From contig JAZRIW010000003.1 in NCBI GenBank assembly GCA_045645505.1, positions 1 to 12,788 of the forward strand: a DNA stretch of 12,788 bases, read 5' to 3'. Shown here piece after piece: positions 6,672-12,788 of the stretch. Position 1 is the stretch's first letter. Each line of letters begins with the position of its first letter. The position numbers and the translations under genes were made by a program. A model generated the notes under the pieces. That model was not told the DNA's origin and searched no databases. It saw only the letters and a list, made by a program, of their open reading frames with translations. Origin of the DNA: Fumia sp045645505. Its GTDB lineage: Bacteria > Bacillota > Clostridia > Oscillospirales > Ruminococcaceae.

Positions 6672-7078
6672 TGAAAAAACCCTTTTTTATTGACTTTTCT
6701 AACAAAAACATTAAGACATTTAGGACAAGTGATTTCAATTTTTCCGACACCAATCGGCACTCTGACTGTTTGTTTACACTTAGGGCATTTGTAGTAGGAA
6801 TGAGTTTTATCCATAGAACGCTTATTGTTTTCATCGATTTTTTTCTTGATAGGCCCCCAAACCTTCATAAAAGCTCGATATTCTTTCTGTCTTGCTTTAA
6901 TGTTTTTTGAAAACATTCTGAAAAGGCTGTAAATATATATTACACAAGCTATTATATAAAGGGACAGTATATTTGCAAAAGAGCTTATAAGCGTAAGTAA
7001 CGCTCCTAATATGATAAGTGCAAATGAGAATTTATCAAGTCCATAACGGCCTCTCATAAAATTTATAAATCGGTTCAA
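6668..7078 (-). CDS. Zinc-ribbon membrane protein, unknown function
   Basis: A 136-residue protein. The N-terminal half has two hydrophobic helices (about 17-36 and 38-54) with a short turn. A basic linker (about 57-92) follows. The C-terminal half has two CPKC knuckles (C98/C101 and C118/C121) spaced as a zinc ribbon, ending in VNKKGFFH. The four cysteines point to one bound zinc; the ribbon is probably on the cytoplasmic side. The start is TTG at 7076-7078, with GGAGGG six bases upstream; the first ATG, at codon 8, has no good site. No function is known to me; regulatory or scaffold roles are only guesses. It lies just upstream of the beta-subunit gene with no terminator in its own direction, so readthrough into the pump genes is possible. 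Confidence 0.85.
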   Translation of the reverse strand: MNRFINFMRGRYGLDKFSFALIILGALLTLISSFANILSLYIIACVIYIYSLFRMFSKNIKARQKEYRAFMKVWGPIKKKIDENNKRSMDKTHSYYKCPKCKQTVRVPIGVGKIEITCPKCLNVFVRKVNKKGFFH

Positions 7079-7084
7079 AAAAAT

Positions 7085-7090
7085 CCCTCC
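7085..7090 (-). promoter_or_regulatory. Ribosome binding site of the zinc-ribbon gene
   Basis: Minus-strand GGAGGG, then the six bases ATTTTT, then TTG (7078-7076). The spacing is ideal, and it favours the TTG start over the ATG seven codons later. Confidence 0.75.
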
Positions 7091-7099
7091 AATAAGATA

Positions 7100-7128
7100 A
7101 TAATAGTCCTTTATTTAAATAAAGTCAA
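7100..7128 (-). promoter_or_regulatory. Promoter of the zinc-ribbon gene with a palindrome in its spacer
   Basis: Minus-strand TTGACT (plus 7123-7128) and TATTAT (plus 7100-7105) are 17 bases apart, about 22 bases before the TTG start. The spacer is almost filled by the perfect 16-base palindrome CTTTATTTAAATAAAG (7109-7124). Its position would suit a repressor operator. Confidence 0.75.
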
Positions 7129-7177
7129 TTGGCTTTTAACTCTTTTAATAAATTGTTTTTATATAAGTAATATTCTA

Positions 7178-7206
7178 TTGAAAATTATCCTGTTTTATTT
7201 TATAAT
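7178..7206 (+). promoter_or_regulatory. Promoter of the GHL6-like glycosidase gene
   Basis: TTGAAA (7178-7183) and a perfect TATAAT (7201-7206) are 17 bases apart. Transcription should begin near 7213, only about six bases before the ribosome site. The leader is very short, and codons upstream of 7232 are unlikely to be translated. Confidence 0.8.
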
Positions 7207-7218
7207 TCTTGGTGAGAG

Positions 7219-7223
7219 AGGAG
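7219..7223 (+). promoter_or_regulatory. Ribosome binding site that sets the glycosidase start
   Basis: AGGAG lies eight bases ahead of ATG 7232. The frame is open further upstream to a TTG at 7178, but that TTG is part of the -35 hexamer. ATG 7232 is therefore the start. Confidence 0.8.
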
Positions 7224-7231
7224 AGATATTT

Positions 7232-9289
7232 ATGAAATGGTGGGAGGAAGAATATTTAGTTTTGTCGGCTATTCAGTGTAATTATGGCGATGACAGTTAT
7301 GATAATCTTAAAAATCATGTTATAGCAAACTCATTTAATTCGGAACAACTATTGCATCTTACAGCAAAAGGCCATTGGGCATACTTTGATGAAGAAAAAG
7401 ATGGCAAAAAACTTGACGAGTATCTTGTTAAAACAAGAAAACATAGCCTCAGGGAAATTATCTATTTTAATATTCATTGCATACCCGAAGAACTTAGTGT
7501 GAAACATCCTGATTGGATACAATATGATAAAAACGGTGAACCTTTATATATTTATAATACAACTGCTTATATCTGCCTTAATTCCCCGTGGCGCAAGCAT
7601 TTCATAAAGGAAATTTCAAATCTTTGCTCACATGATATTGACGGAATTTTTCTTGACGGACCGGTTATTGCACAAGAAGGTTGTTATTGCGAATATTGTC
7701 AGAAGTCTTTCAGAGAATGGGTTACAACTGTAGAAAATGTGCCGGTTGATAAAACTCACACTTTGTTTGACGCCACACCACTCGAAATGATGGAGTATAA
7801 AGTTTGGGTGACTGCAAACTTCTTGAAAGAAGCGTATGATATAGTTAACAGTTTGCGTGATGATGTGCTCATTTATATAAATAATGGTGCTTATCATGCT
7901 GATGTAATTGGTTCAAGGGTAAGAAGCGTGGTGCCTTTCGTGGATATGCTTGGTGCAGAGGGTGGTTTCACATGGGTTGACAGAGATACTTATATCTGGA
8001 CGGTCAGCGCATTTTCCAAAATCCTTGCTACCCAATCGGGTGGTAAGCCTTTTGTTATTTTTACAGCGGGTGATTATAAGCCCTGGTCTTATTATATGCA
8101 CACAGCGGAGGAAACAAGTCTTTATTATGCTCAGGCGGCTGCCCATGGGGCAAATATTTATTATGCTATTCATGGCGATATAAGTCATATGAACACACCC
8201 GGAGGGGAGTGTGTAAAAAAATGGAATAAATATCTGCTTGAAAATTCTTCAATCTATAAAGGTACTGAACAAGAAGCAAAAATAGCACTTTTATGGTCAC
8301 AACCAAGTGCAAATTATTATGCATCAACTGTCGAAACTACTGATTTTACAAAAGCTCAGGATATTGAAAAAAATATATTGAAAGGAGACCATAGAAATTC
8401 TTTTTATGGCTTTTATGAGATTTTGAGCAGAGAACACATTCAGTTTGATGTATTAGACGAAAAGAGTCTTACAGACGGTACTCTTGATAAGTATGAGCTT
8501 TTAATTATGCCCACAGTTGCCTGTATGACAAAAACGGAAGTTTTAAAAGTAAAAGAGTTTGTTAAAAATGGCGGAAAGTTAATTTCTACCTGTGATACTG
8601 CTTGTTATGATGAGTGGGGAAGAAGGACTGAGCCGCAACTTTTTGAAGTCCAGGGATATGAAAAAATCGAAAGCTATGAAAAAAGAGATTATTCAGGGGT
8701 TGGATATCAAAGAAGTGACAGAGATACATATATCACGAAAAACTTGTCCTGGAAGCTTATTCCATCGCCTTTTCTCGCTTTGAAAGTTAAACCTTCAGAG
8801 AAAGCAAAGGTTTGCGCAGAATATTGTGCTGAGATGCAAGGAAGATATACTGAGCTTTCCAAGGAGTGGTTCCCTTCTGTTTTGACTAACAGCTATGGAA
8901 AAGGGGAAAGCATTTATTTTGCAGGTATGGTCGGCGAATTTTATTTTGATAAAGCTAATAACGATACTCATAGAATGATTGCTGATACAATTATGCATTT
9001 GAGTTCTCCACTTATAAAAACTAATGCTCCTTCAAGTGTTGAGATGGTTTTGAGGAAAAAAGATGATGCGTTTATATTGCATTTAATAAATGCTACAGGT
9101 GAAATGGTGAGACCTTTGCAGAATATAATTCCAATTCATGATGTTCATATTGTACTGCATACAGGAAGTCCTTTAAGTGAAATTGAAAGCAAAACTAAAT
9201 GTAATCCACAGAATTTTGTATCAACTAAAGATGGTTGTGAATTTGATTTGCCGATAGTTGAAGCTTATGAAGCGTTACTTATTAAGTAG
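7232..9289 (+). CDS. Putative glycoside hydrolase (GHL6-like barrel, trimerisation-like domain)
   Basis: A 685-residue protein without signal peptide, so probably cytoplasmic. Residues about 1-345 look like the hypothetical glycosyl hydrolase 6 (GHL6) TIM barrel. The signs are NGEPLYIYN (101-109), CLNSPWRKHF (115-124), IDGIFLDGP (136-144) with D142 as a likely catalytic-site acid, and the cysteine group C151, C153, C156 ahead of F160. Residues about 348-470 resemble the glutamine-amidotransferase-like trimerisation domain of GH42 beta-galactosidases (IALLWSQPSANYY, then KYELLIMPTVACM). The C-terminal end (about 600-685) should be a beta-sandwich. This build suggests an intracellular glycosidase acting on imported oligosaccharides or glycosides. 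The substrate is unknown, and activity is not proven for the family. It has its own promoter and faces the 9345-11069 gene. Confidence 0.8.
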   Translation: MKWWEEEYLVLSAIQCNYGDDSYDNLKNHVIANSFNSEQLLHLTAKGHWAYFDEEKDGKKLDEYLVKTRKHSLREIIYFNIHCIPEELSVKHPDWIQYDKNGEPLYIYNTTAYICLNSPWRKHFIKEISNLCSHDIDGIFLDGPVIAQEGCYCEYCQKSFREWVTTVENVPVDKTHTLFDATPLEMMEYKVWVTANFLKEAYDIVNSLRDDVLIYINNGAYHADVIGSRVRSVVPFVDMLGAEGGFTWVDRDTYIWTVSAFSKILATQSGGKPFVIFTAGDYKPWSYYMHTAEETSLYYAQAAAHGANIYYAIHGDISHMNTPGGECVKKWNKYLLENSSIYKGTEQEAKIALLWSQPSANYYASTVETTDFTKAQDIEKNILKGDHRNSFYGFYEILSREHIQFDVLDEKSLTDGTLDKYELLIMPTVACMTKTEVLKVKEFVKNGGKLISTCDTACYDEWGRRTEPQLFEVQGYEKIESYEKRDYSGVGYQRSDRDTYITKNLSWKLIPSPFLALKVKPSEKAKVCAEYCAEMQGRYTELSKEWFPSVLTNSYGKGESIYFAGMVGEFYFDKANNDTHRMIADTIMHLSSPLIKTNAPSSVEMVLRKKDDAFILHLINATGEMVRPLQNIIPIHDVHIVLHTGSPLSEIESKTKCNPQNFVSTKDGCEFDLPIVEAYEALLIK

Positions 9290-9298
9290 ATGCGATAT

Positions 9299-9331
9299 AA
9301 AAAAACCTCAGTTTTTAAACTGAGGTTTTTT
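9299..9331. terminator. Bidirectional terminator between the two glycosidase-like genes
   Basis: AACCTCAGTTT (9304-9314) pairs with AAACTGAGGTT (9317-9327). The repeat is flanked by A on the left and T on the right, so it works in both directions. It lies ten bases after the plus-strand stop and about 13 bases beyond the minus-strand stop. Confidence 0.93.
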
Positions 9332-9344
9332 ATAATTTTCAGTT

Positions 9345-11069
9345 TTAAAATTCCATAACAATAAATGCTGTTGCAGGAACTTTGATTTTGTATGAAGTAT
9401 CGGAAATTTTTGTGATTTCTGATGGGAAGTTTCCTTCTTTGAAGACTTTAATATCTGTGGGAACTTTGAATGTTACATCAACTGTGCGGTCTGCATTGGG
9501 ATCAACAAAATCACCATGATATATATTTCTTATATTACCTTCGTTGTTGAAGATTGAAAGATAACGACGTCCCTTGTCATCATGAGATACAAGCCAGCAA
9601 AGGTCTGAAACATATACGGGCATAACTTCTTTAATAAGACCTTTGAGTTTAACAATAAGCTCATCGTAATCGGTGCTTTCGATTACTTTAAATTTAGTTT
9701 TCTGCATCTTCTTAGCAAATGAACTGTCAGGAGTTGTATCAATTAAATATTCATATTTGTTGAGAACTTCTTCACTTGCATCTTCATAGATAACGTCAAA
9801 TACATCACCAAAGTGTGAGTTTGCGATAACGTGACCTTCGTTTCCGTATTCTTTGCCTGAACGTTCAAATGCAAATCCCAAAACTGTATCAATATGTCTG
9901 TAATATTCATATTCTTCTTTAGGTAATTCTGATCTCAAATAGAGATAAGGTTTATATTTCATAATCATATCACGAATCTGGATAAAATTATATTTGTTAG
10001 GAACGACAAATGCAAACGGAACTTCTGCTTTTACTCCGTCTATATCAGCAGTTTCGTTGATGAAATCTTTCTTAATCTGGCCATATGGTGAGAGAGTAAA
10101 TTCCTTCATATCGTAATAGCTGCAGTTAAGGCCCCATTCCTCACCTATATAATGTGCACCACTCATAAGTGAATGGTAGTAAATTCTGTTCTGTAAGAGT
10201 CTTGAGCTTCCGCCGTTTGCACCAAATGATGTGAAGTTATCAGGATGAATTTCCTGTGTGAGATACCATTCATTGATTGGTTCCAAGTTAAAGCATGGCA
10301 TGCCGCAGTCATAGCTTACGTTATCGGTAAGATAACTGTGCCAGCATTCATAGTATGTACCCCAGGTTTTTCCTGCACCTTCTGCAATACCGCGGGCAAG
10401 AGCAACTGAAAGACGCATTTCGGGAATCTGGCTTCCTACTTCGGGCATAAAAGTCTTAACGCCGATTTCATCCTGAATTTTTGTCATAAGATAGTAGCTG
10501 TCAACAGGAACAATGCGTCCAAGTTCATTCATTCTGTCGATATACATCTGTCTCATTTCTTCACTGAACTCTTCTGCTGTTTCAGCATATTTGAGTTTTG
10601 CATATTCTTCTACAGAGCCATGTGACAACTGATGAAGGACTGTTCCGTCAGGTAATTTTGCATATGGACTTTTGAGTTTATCAAGTTCCTCAAAAGTGTA
10701 TGGCCCTTTATGTCCTGTTCCTCTAAGAATTGTTTGCCAGTCACCATCACGGCGGTTACTTCCACTTTCATGGATCTGGAATCCTAAGAACCAATCTCCT
10801 AAAATATCTTCGTATTCTTTTATAAGATTTTTATCAAAATCATATTTATGGAATATTCCACCACCTGCATATCTGTCAATGTAGAAGGGAATTTTATCTT
10901 TTTTTATCATTGAATGGAGTGGACCACCGATTTTTGCTATTTCGTTGAACTTGCGGTTTACAGGCATAGAAAAGAAATGCTGAATTTTAAAACCGGTATT
11001 TTTATTGAGCATTCCATTTTTCTCAAGCCCTTTGAAACAATCTTCATTGTAAACGTGGAAAAATTTCAT
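9345..11069 (-). CDS. Uncharacterised protein, possible glycoside hydrolase
   Basis: A 574-residue protein without signal peptide or membrane helix; I cannot place it in a named family. Strand-like segments ending in acids suggest a TIM barrel over about 25-345: FLGFQIHESGSN (E101), TFMPEVGSQ (E210), WGTYYECWH (E241) and AHYIGEEWG (E310, E311). A second region (about 350-480) starts VPFAFVVPNKYN and contains NKYEYLIDTTPD (437-448). This recalls KYELLIMPTVA in the trimerisation-like domain of the facing gene. The tail (about 485-574) looks like a C-terminal beta-sandwich ending in PATAFIVMEF. These traits fit carbohydrate-active enzymes of the GH42-like build, but this is inference. ATG 11069 has AGGAG eight bases upstream. 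The gene is alone between its own promoter and the shared terminator. Confidence 0.6.
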   Translation of the reverse strand: MKFFHVYNEDCFKGLEKNGMLNKNTGFKIQHFFSMPVNRKFNEIAKIGGPLHSMIKKDKIPFYIDRYAGGGIFHKYDFDKNLIKEYEDILGDWFLGFQIHESGSNRRDGDWQTILRGTGHKGPYTFEELDKLKSPYAKLPDGTVLHQLSHGSVEEYAKLKYAETAEEFSEEMRQMYIDRMNELGRIVPVDSYYLMTKIQDEIGVKTFMPEVGSQIPEMRLSVALARGIAEGAGKTWGTYYECWHSYLTDNVSYDCGMPCFNLEPINEWYLTQEIHPDNFTSFGANGGSSRLLQNRIYYHSLMSGAHYIGEEWGLNCSYYDMKEFTLSPYGQIKKDFINETADIDGVKAEVPFAFVVPNKYNFIQIRDMIMKYKPYLYLRSELPKEEYEYYRHIDTVLGFAFERSGKEYGNEGHVIANSHFGDVFDVIYEDASEEVLNKYEYLIDTTPDSSFAKKMQKTKFKVIESTDYDELIVKLKGLIKEVMPVYVSDLCWLVSHDDKGRRYLSIFNNEGNIRNIYHGDFVDPNADRTVDVTFKVPTDIKVFKEGNFPSEITKISDTSYKIKVPATAFIVMEF

Positions 11070-11106
11070 TTTTTATACTCCTTTAATCCTTTTAAAATTT
11101 GATTAT

Positions 11107-11135
11107 AATATAGCATAAAAACTTAAGCTTGTCAA
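11107..11135 (-). promoter_or_regulatory. Promoter of the 574-residue protein gene
   Basis: Minus-strand TTGACA (plus 11130-11135) and TATATT (plus 11107-11112) are 17 bases apart; an overlapping TATAAT lies a few bases further on. The start would be about 35 bases before the ATG. No clear terminator for the transporter genes upstream is seen between 11136 and 11165, so some readthrough is possible. Confidence 0.8.
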
Positions 11136-11165
11136 ACAGAGGTTTTAATTTTACGGGATATAAAT

Positions 11166-11594
11166 TTATTTTATATTAATGAAAACTAAACCAATAAGAC
11201 AAATAAAAATTCCAACAATTTTATTCCAGGTTAACGCTTCTTTAAAGAGCAATAAACCTACAAAAATCAGAATTACAGAAAGAAATGAACTTTGCACGAT
11301 TGAAGCAGTACTGACTTGCCAACCTGCTTTATAAGCATAGATAAAACCTATTTCAAGACCTACAACAACCAGTCCCAAAGCATATGATGCCCAGTTTATT
11401 TTTGTAATTTCCTTTAAAATGTTTCCTTGCTTGTCGAATATAAAAAACATTATAACAGAAGATATTGTTCCCACTATGTAGGTAATTGTCAGTGCTGCAA
11501 AAGGGTTTACATTACCCGGTACATTTTTTGCGCATATCTGATACGTTACATTTGATAATACGACTAACATTATTGGCCAGATATAGTTAAACAT
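11166..11594 (-). CDS. Single-repeat EamA/DMT transporter
   Basis: A 142-residue membrane protein with about five hydrophobic segments (about 5-22, 33-53, 69-87, 97-117 and 124-140). It matches one EamA repeat rather than the usual two. The sequence PFAALTITYIVG near 31-42 and the late pattern STASIVQSSFLSV followed by LLFKEALTWNKIVGI resemble small DMT proteins, which act as homo- or heterodimers. ATG 11594 follows the TAG of the preceding transporter gene with no base between (TAGATG). Its ribosome site AAAGGAG lies inside that gene, so translation is surely coupled. Co-expression suggests work on the same substrate or a joint complex, but the full-length neighbour should not need a partner. 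The substrate is unknown; efflux of a small metabolite is the usual role. Confidence 0.88.
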   Translation of the reverse strand: MFNYIWPIMLVVLSNVTYQICAKNVPGNVNPFAALTITYIVGTISSVIMFFIFDKQGNILKEITKINWASYALGLVVVGLEIGFIYAYKAGWQVSTASIVQSSFLSVILIFVGLLLFKEALTWNKIVGIFICLIGLVFINIK

Positions 11595-12497
11595 CTAATG
11601 CTCCTTTCGGCGGTTTATTGTCTTTTTCTTTTTTATACTTTCATAAAAACTCTGGAGTGAAATTCCTCCTACAATAAAAATTAACGCAATTACTGCACGG
11701 ATTTTAATTTTTTCCCCTAACAAAACAGCCGATACAATCAGTGATAAAAATGGTACTAAATATGCAAGATTTGCAATTTCAGCAGTATTATCTGAACCTT
11801 TTAATGCCAATGCCCATAATAAATATGCCACAGCATCAATAACAACTCCAAGCCAGATAATTCCCAACCATTGAGTACCTTCTATCGGTATCCATGTCTC
11901 TGTGAAAACTCCCAATATCGCTGAACAAATCGTTACGACCAACCATATTATCATCATAGCAATATTCTGGTCATAGTCTGCTTTTTTGTTTAATACAGAA
12001 AACAAGCCATAACATGCGGCGGCGATAATACAACTTGCAATTCCTGAGTAAGTATTACCGCTTGCAGAACTGCCACTTCCGGTTGATAAAATGATAATTC
12101 CTAAAAAGGAACAAATCATTGCTACCCATTTTATTAATGTGAGTTTTTCTTTTAATATGATAGACGAAAAAACAACTAACATAATCGGCCAAAGATAATT
12201 TAAGATACACGCTTCCTGAGAAGTGAGTTGTTTTAACCCATAGTAATATAATGCCGAATACATAAAAAGGCCTAAAAACCCAAGCCCCGCCATTATAGTG
12301 TAATCCTTTGCGGAATATTTTCTGATTTCTTTTATCTTTTTTGTTTTTATGTTGATTATAAACAAAAATAAAAAAGCAAATACACTGCTTACGGAGAGAG
12401 TTTGCAAATTAGGAATATCCGATAAAAGCAATTTAACAACAGCAGCCATTGTTGCCCATATAAAAACGGTTAAAAAAGCATATACATAATTTTTCAA
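11595..12497 (-). CDS. EamA/DMT family transporter, ten helices
   Basis: A 300-residue protein with two EamA repeats and about ten membrane helices, ending in the basic tail KKKKTINRRKEH. Markers of the family are SQEACILNYLWPIM near 93-106, the segment ILKEKLTLIKWVAMICSFLG (114-133) at the end of repeat one, and LLGEKIKIRAVIALIFIVGG at the end of repeat two. The LNYLWP part recalls the YddG-type aromatic amino acid and drug exporters, a resemblance that hints at substrate without proving it. The start is TTG at 12495-12497, with AGAGGAAG just upstream; the first ATG is 17 codons later, inside the first helix. It probably shares a transcript with the cyclase-family gene upstream (gap 86 bases, no terminator seen). 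Confidence 0.93.
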   Translation of the reverse strand: MKNYVYAFLTVFIWATMAAVVKLLLSDIPNLQTLSVSSVFAFLFLFIINIKTKKIKEIRKYSAKDYTIMAGLGFLGLFMYSALYYYGLKQLTSQEACILNYLWPIMLVVFSSIILKEKLTLIKWVAMICSFLGIIILSTGSGSSASGNTYSGIASCIIAAACYGLFSVLNKKADYDQNIAMMIIWLVVTICSAILGVFTETWIPIEGTQWLGIIWLGVVIDAVAYLLWALALKGSDNTAEIANLAYLVPFLSLIVSAVLLGEKIKIRAVIALIFIVGGISLQSFYESIKKKKTINRRKEH

Positions 12498-12583
12498 GGT
12501 GACTTCCTCTTTCTGATTTTTATCTGTTTAATATTTTTGAAATAGTTGATTTTTGATTATTAAATGATTAGATAAACTTAAAT

Positions 12584-12788
12584 TTATCTGTCGGCATCTA
12601 TCAATATTGCTCTGCACGGCGAACCATCCACGCCCGATAAATTAAGTGGTGCGGCATTTAATAAATAAACACCTTCCGACACCTCTAATAAACGAATTCC
12701 TTCAAGCAAGATAACATTGGCACCCAAGAGTGCAAGATGGACTGCCATTGGGGTACTTTGTGGACCGATTGTCTGGGATTCATTTCCC
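12584..12788 (-). CDS. Cyclase-family (kynurenine formamidase-like) protein, C-terminal part
   Basis: The minus-strand frame runs from the window edge to TAA (12584-12586) and gives the last 67 residues. They read GNESQTIGPQ, then TPMAVHLALLGANVILLEGIRLLEVS, then YLLNAAPLNLSGVDGSPCRAILID. This is the C-terminal pattern of the cyclase / kynurenine formamidase fold: a substrate-pocket histidine in MAVHLALL, a buried LEG, and a closing strand with DG-PCRA-LI. Family members are metal-dependent amidohydrolases acting on N-formylkynurenine, isatin or related amides and lactams. The HxGTHxDxPxH metal motif would lie outside the window, so activity cannot be checked. It precedes two DMT transporters on the same strand. 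Confidence 0.88.
   Translation of the reverse strand, partial: GNESQTIGPQSTPMAVHLALLGANVILLEGIRLLEVSEGVYLLNAAPLNLSGVDGSPCRAILIDADR

Noticed and set aside
7178..7231. An upstream TTG start for the GHL6-like protein.
   Set aside because: That TTG is the first part of the -35 hexamer of the gene's own promoter and lies before the predicted transcription start.
11070..11165. Search for a terminator behind the half-size transporter gene.
   Set aside because: Only weak AT-rich self-complementarity was found, with no GC stem plus T-run. No terminator is claimed.
12498..12583. Possible promoter or terminator between the cyclase and transporter genes.
   Set aside because: The 86 bases are AT-rich, but no paired hexamers at good spacing and no GC stem with T-run could be seen.
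1..12788. CRISPR arrays, tRNA genes, insertion sequences, attachment sites, phage or toxin-antitoxin genes.
   Set aside because: No direct repeat series, cloverleaf, transposase motif or terminal inverted repeat was seen on either strand. The window is almost fully used by ordinary genes.

Overview
The window is AT-rich DNA with the hallmarks of a low-GC Gram-positive, most likely an uncultured or gut-type member of the Clostridia. The signs are a T-box leader on alaS, near-consensus sigma-A promoters with 17-bp spacers, strong AGGAGG-type ribosome sites, several TTG starts, a cell-wall-binding repeat protein and a sodium-pump decarboxylase beta subunit. There is no phage, insertion sequence, CRISPR array, rRNA or tRNA. 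The content looks like ordinary chromosome with a small accessory carbohydrate and transport section. The genus cannot be named from sequence alone.

Layout from left to right. Positions 1-130 hold the tail of a choline-binding-type surface protein, closed by a terminator. A consensus promoter then drives a complete alanine T-box leader (specifier GCC, antiterminator and terminator all visible). Behind it lie alaS, a HIT-family hydrolase gene and a phosphoribosyltransferase gene, an apparent three-gene plus-strand operon ending at a bidirectional terminator (4071-4101). The opposite strand carries rsmE followed by a small acidic membrane-anchored protein. Next on the minus strand come a zinc-ribbon membrane protein gene (6668-7078) and then, with its own promoter, a sodium-translocating decarboxylase beta subunit followed by a 42-residue OadG-like peptide (5240-5368).

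A divergent promoter region (7079-7231) separates that block from a plus-strand putative glycosidase (7232-9289, GHL6-like barrel plus beta-galactosidase-trimerisation-like domain). This gene converges across a shared terminator on an uncharacterised minus-strand protein (9345-11069) of seemingly similar overall build. The right end is a minus-strand run: a cyclase/kynurenine-formamidase-family gene cut by the window edge, a ten-helix DMT/EamA transporter, and a single-repeat EamA transporter coupled to it with no intergenic base.

How the genes fit together: the left operon ties alanyl-tRNA synthesis, and with it a nucleotide hydrolase and a PRPP-using enzyme, to alanine-tRNA charging. The middle minus-strand genes include a membrane sodium pump subunit with no carboxyltransferase or biotin carrier nearby, so its partner must be elsewhere or its role is different. 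The two glycosidase-like genes suggest breakdown of an unknown glycan or glycoside. The cyclase plus two exporters may form an amide hydrolysis and export unit. The best candidates for something undescribed are the orphan beta/mini-gamma pair with a structured 5' leader, and the 574-residue uncharacterised protein.
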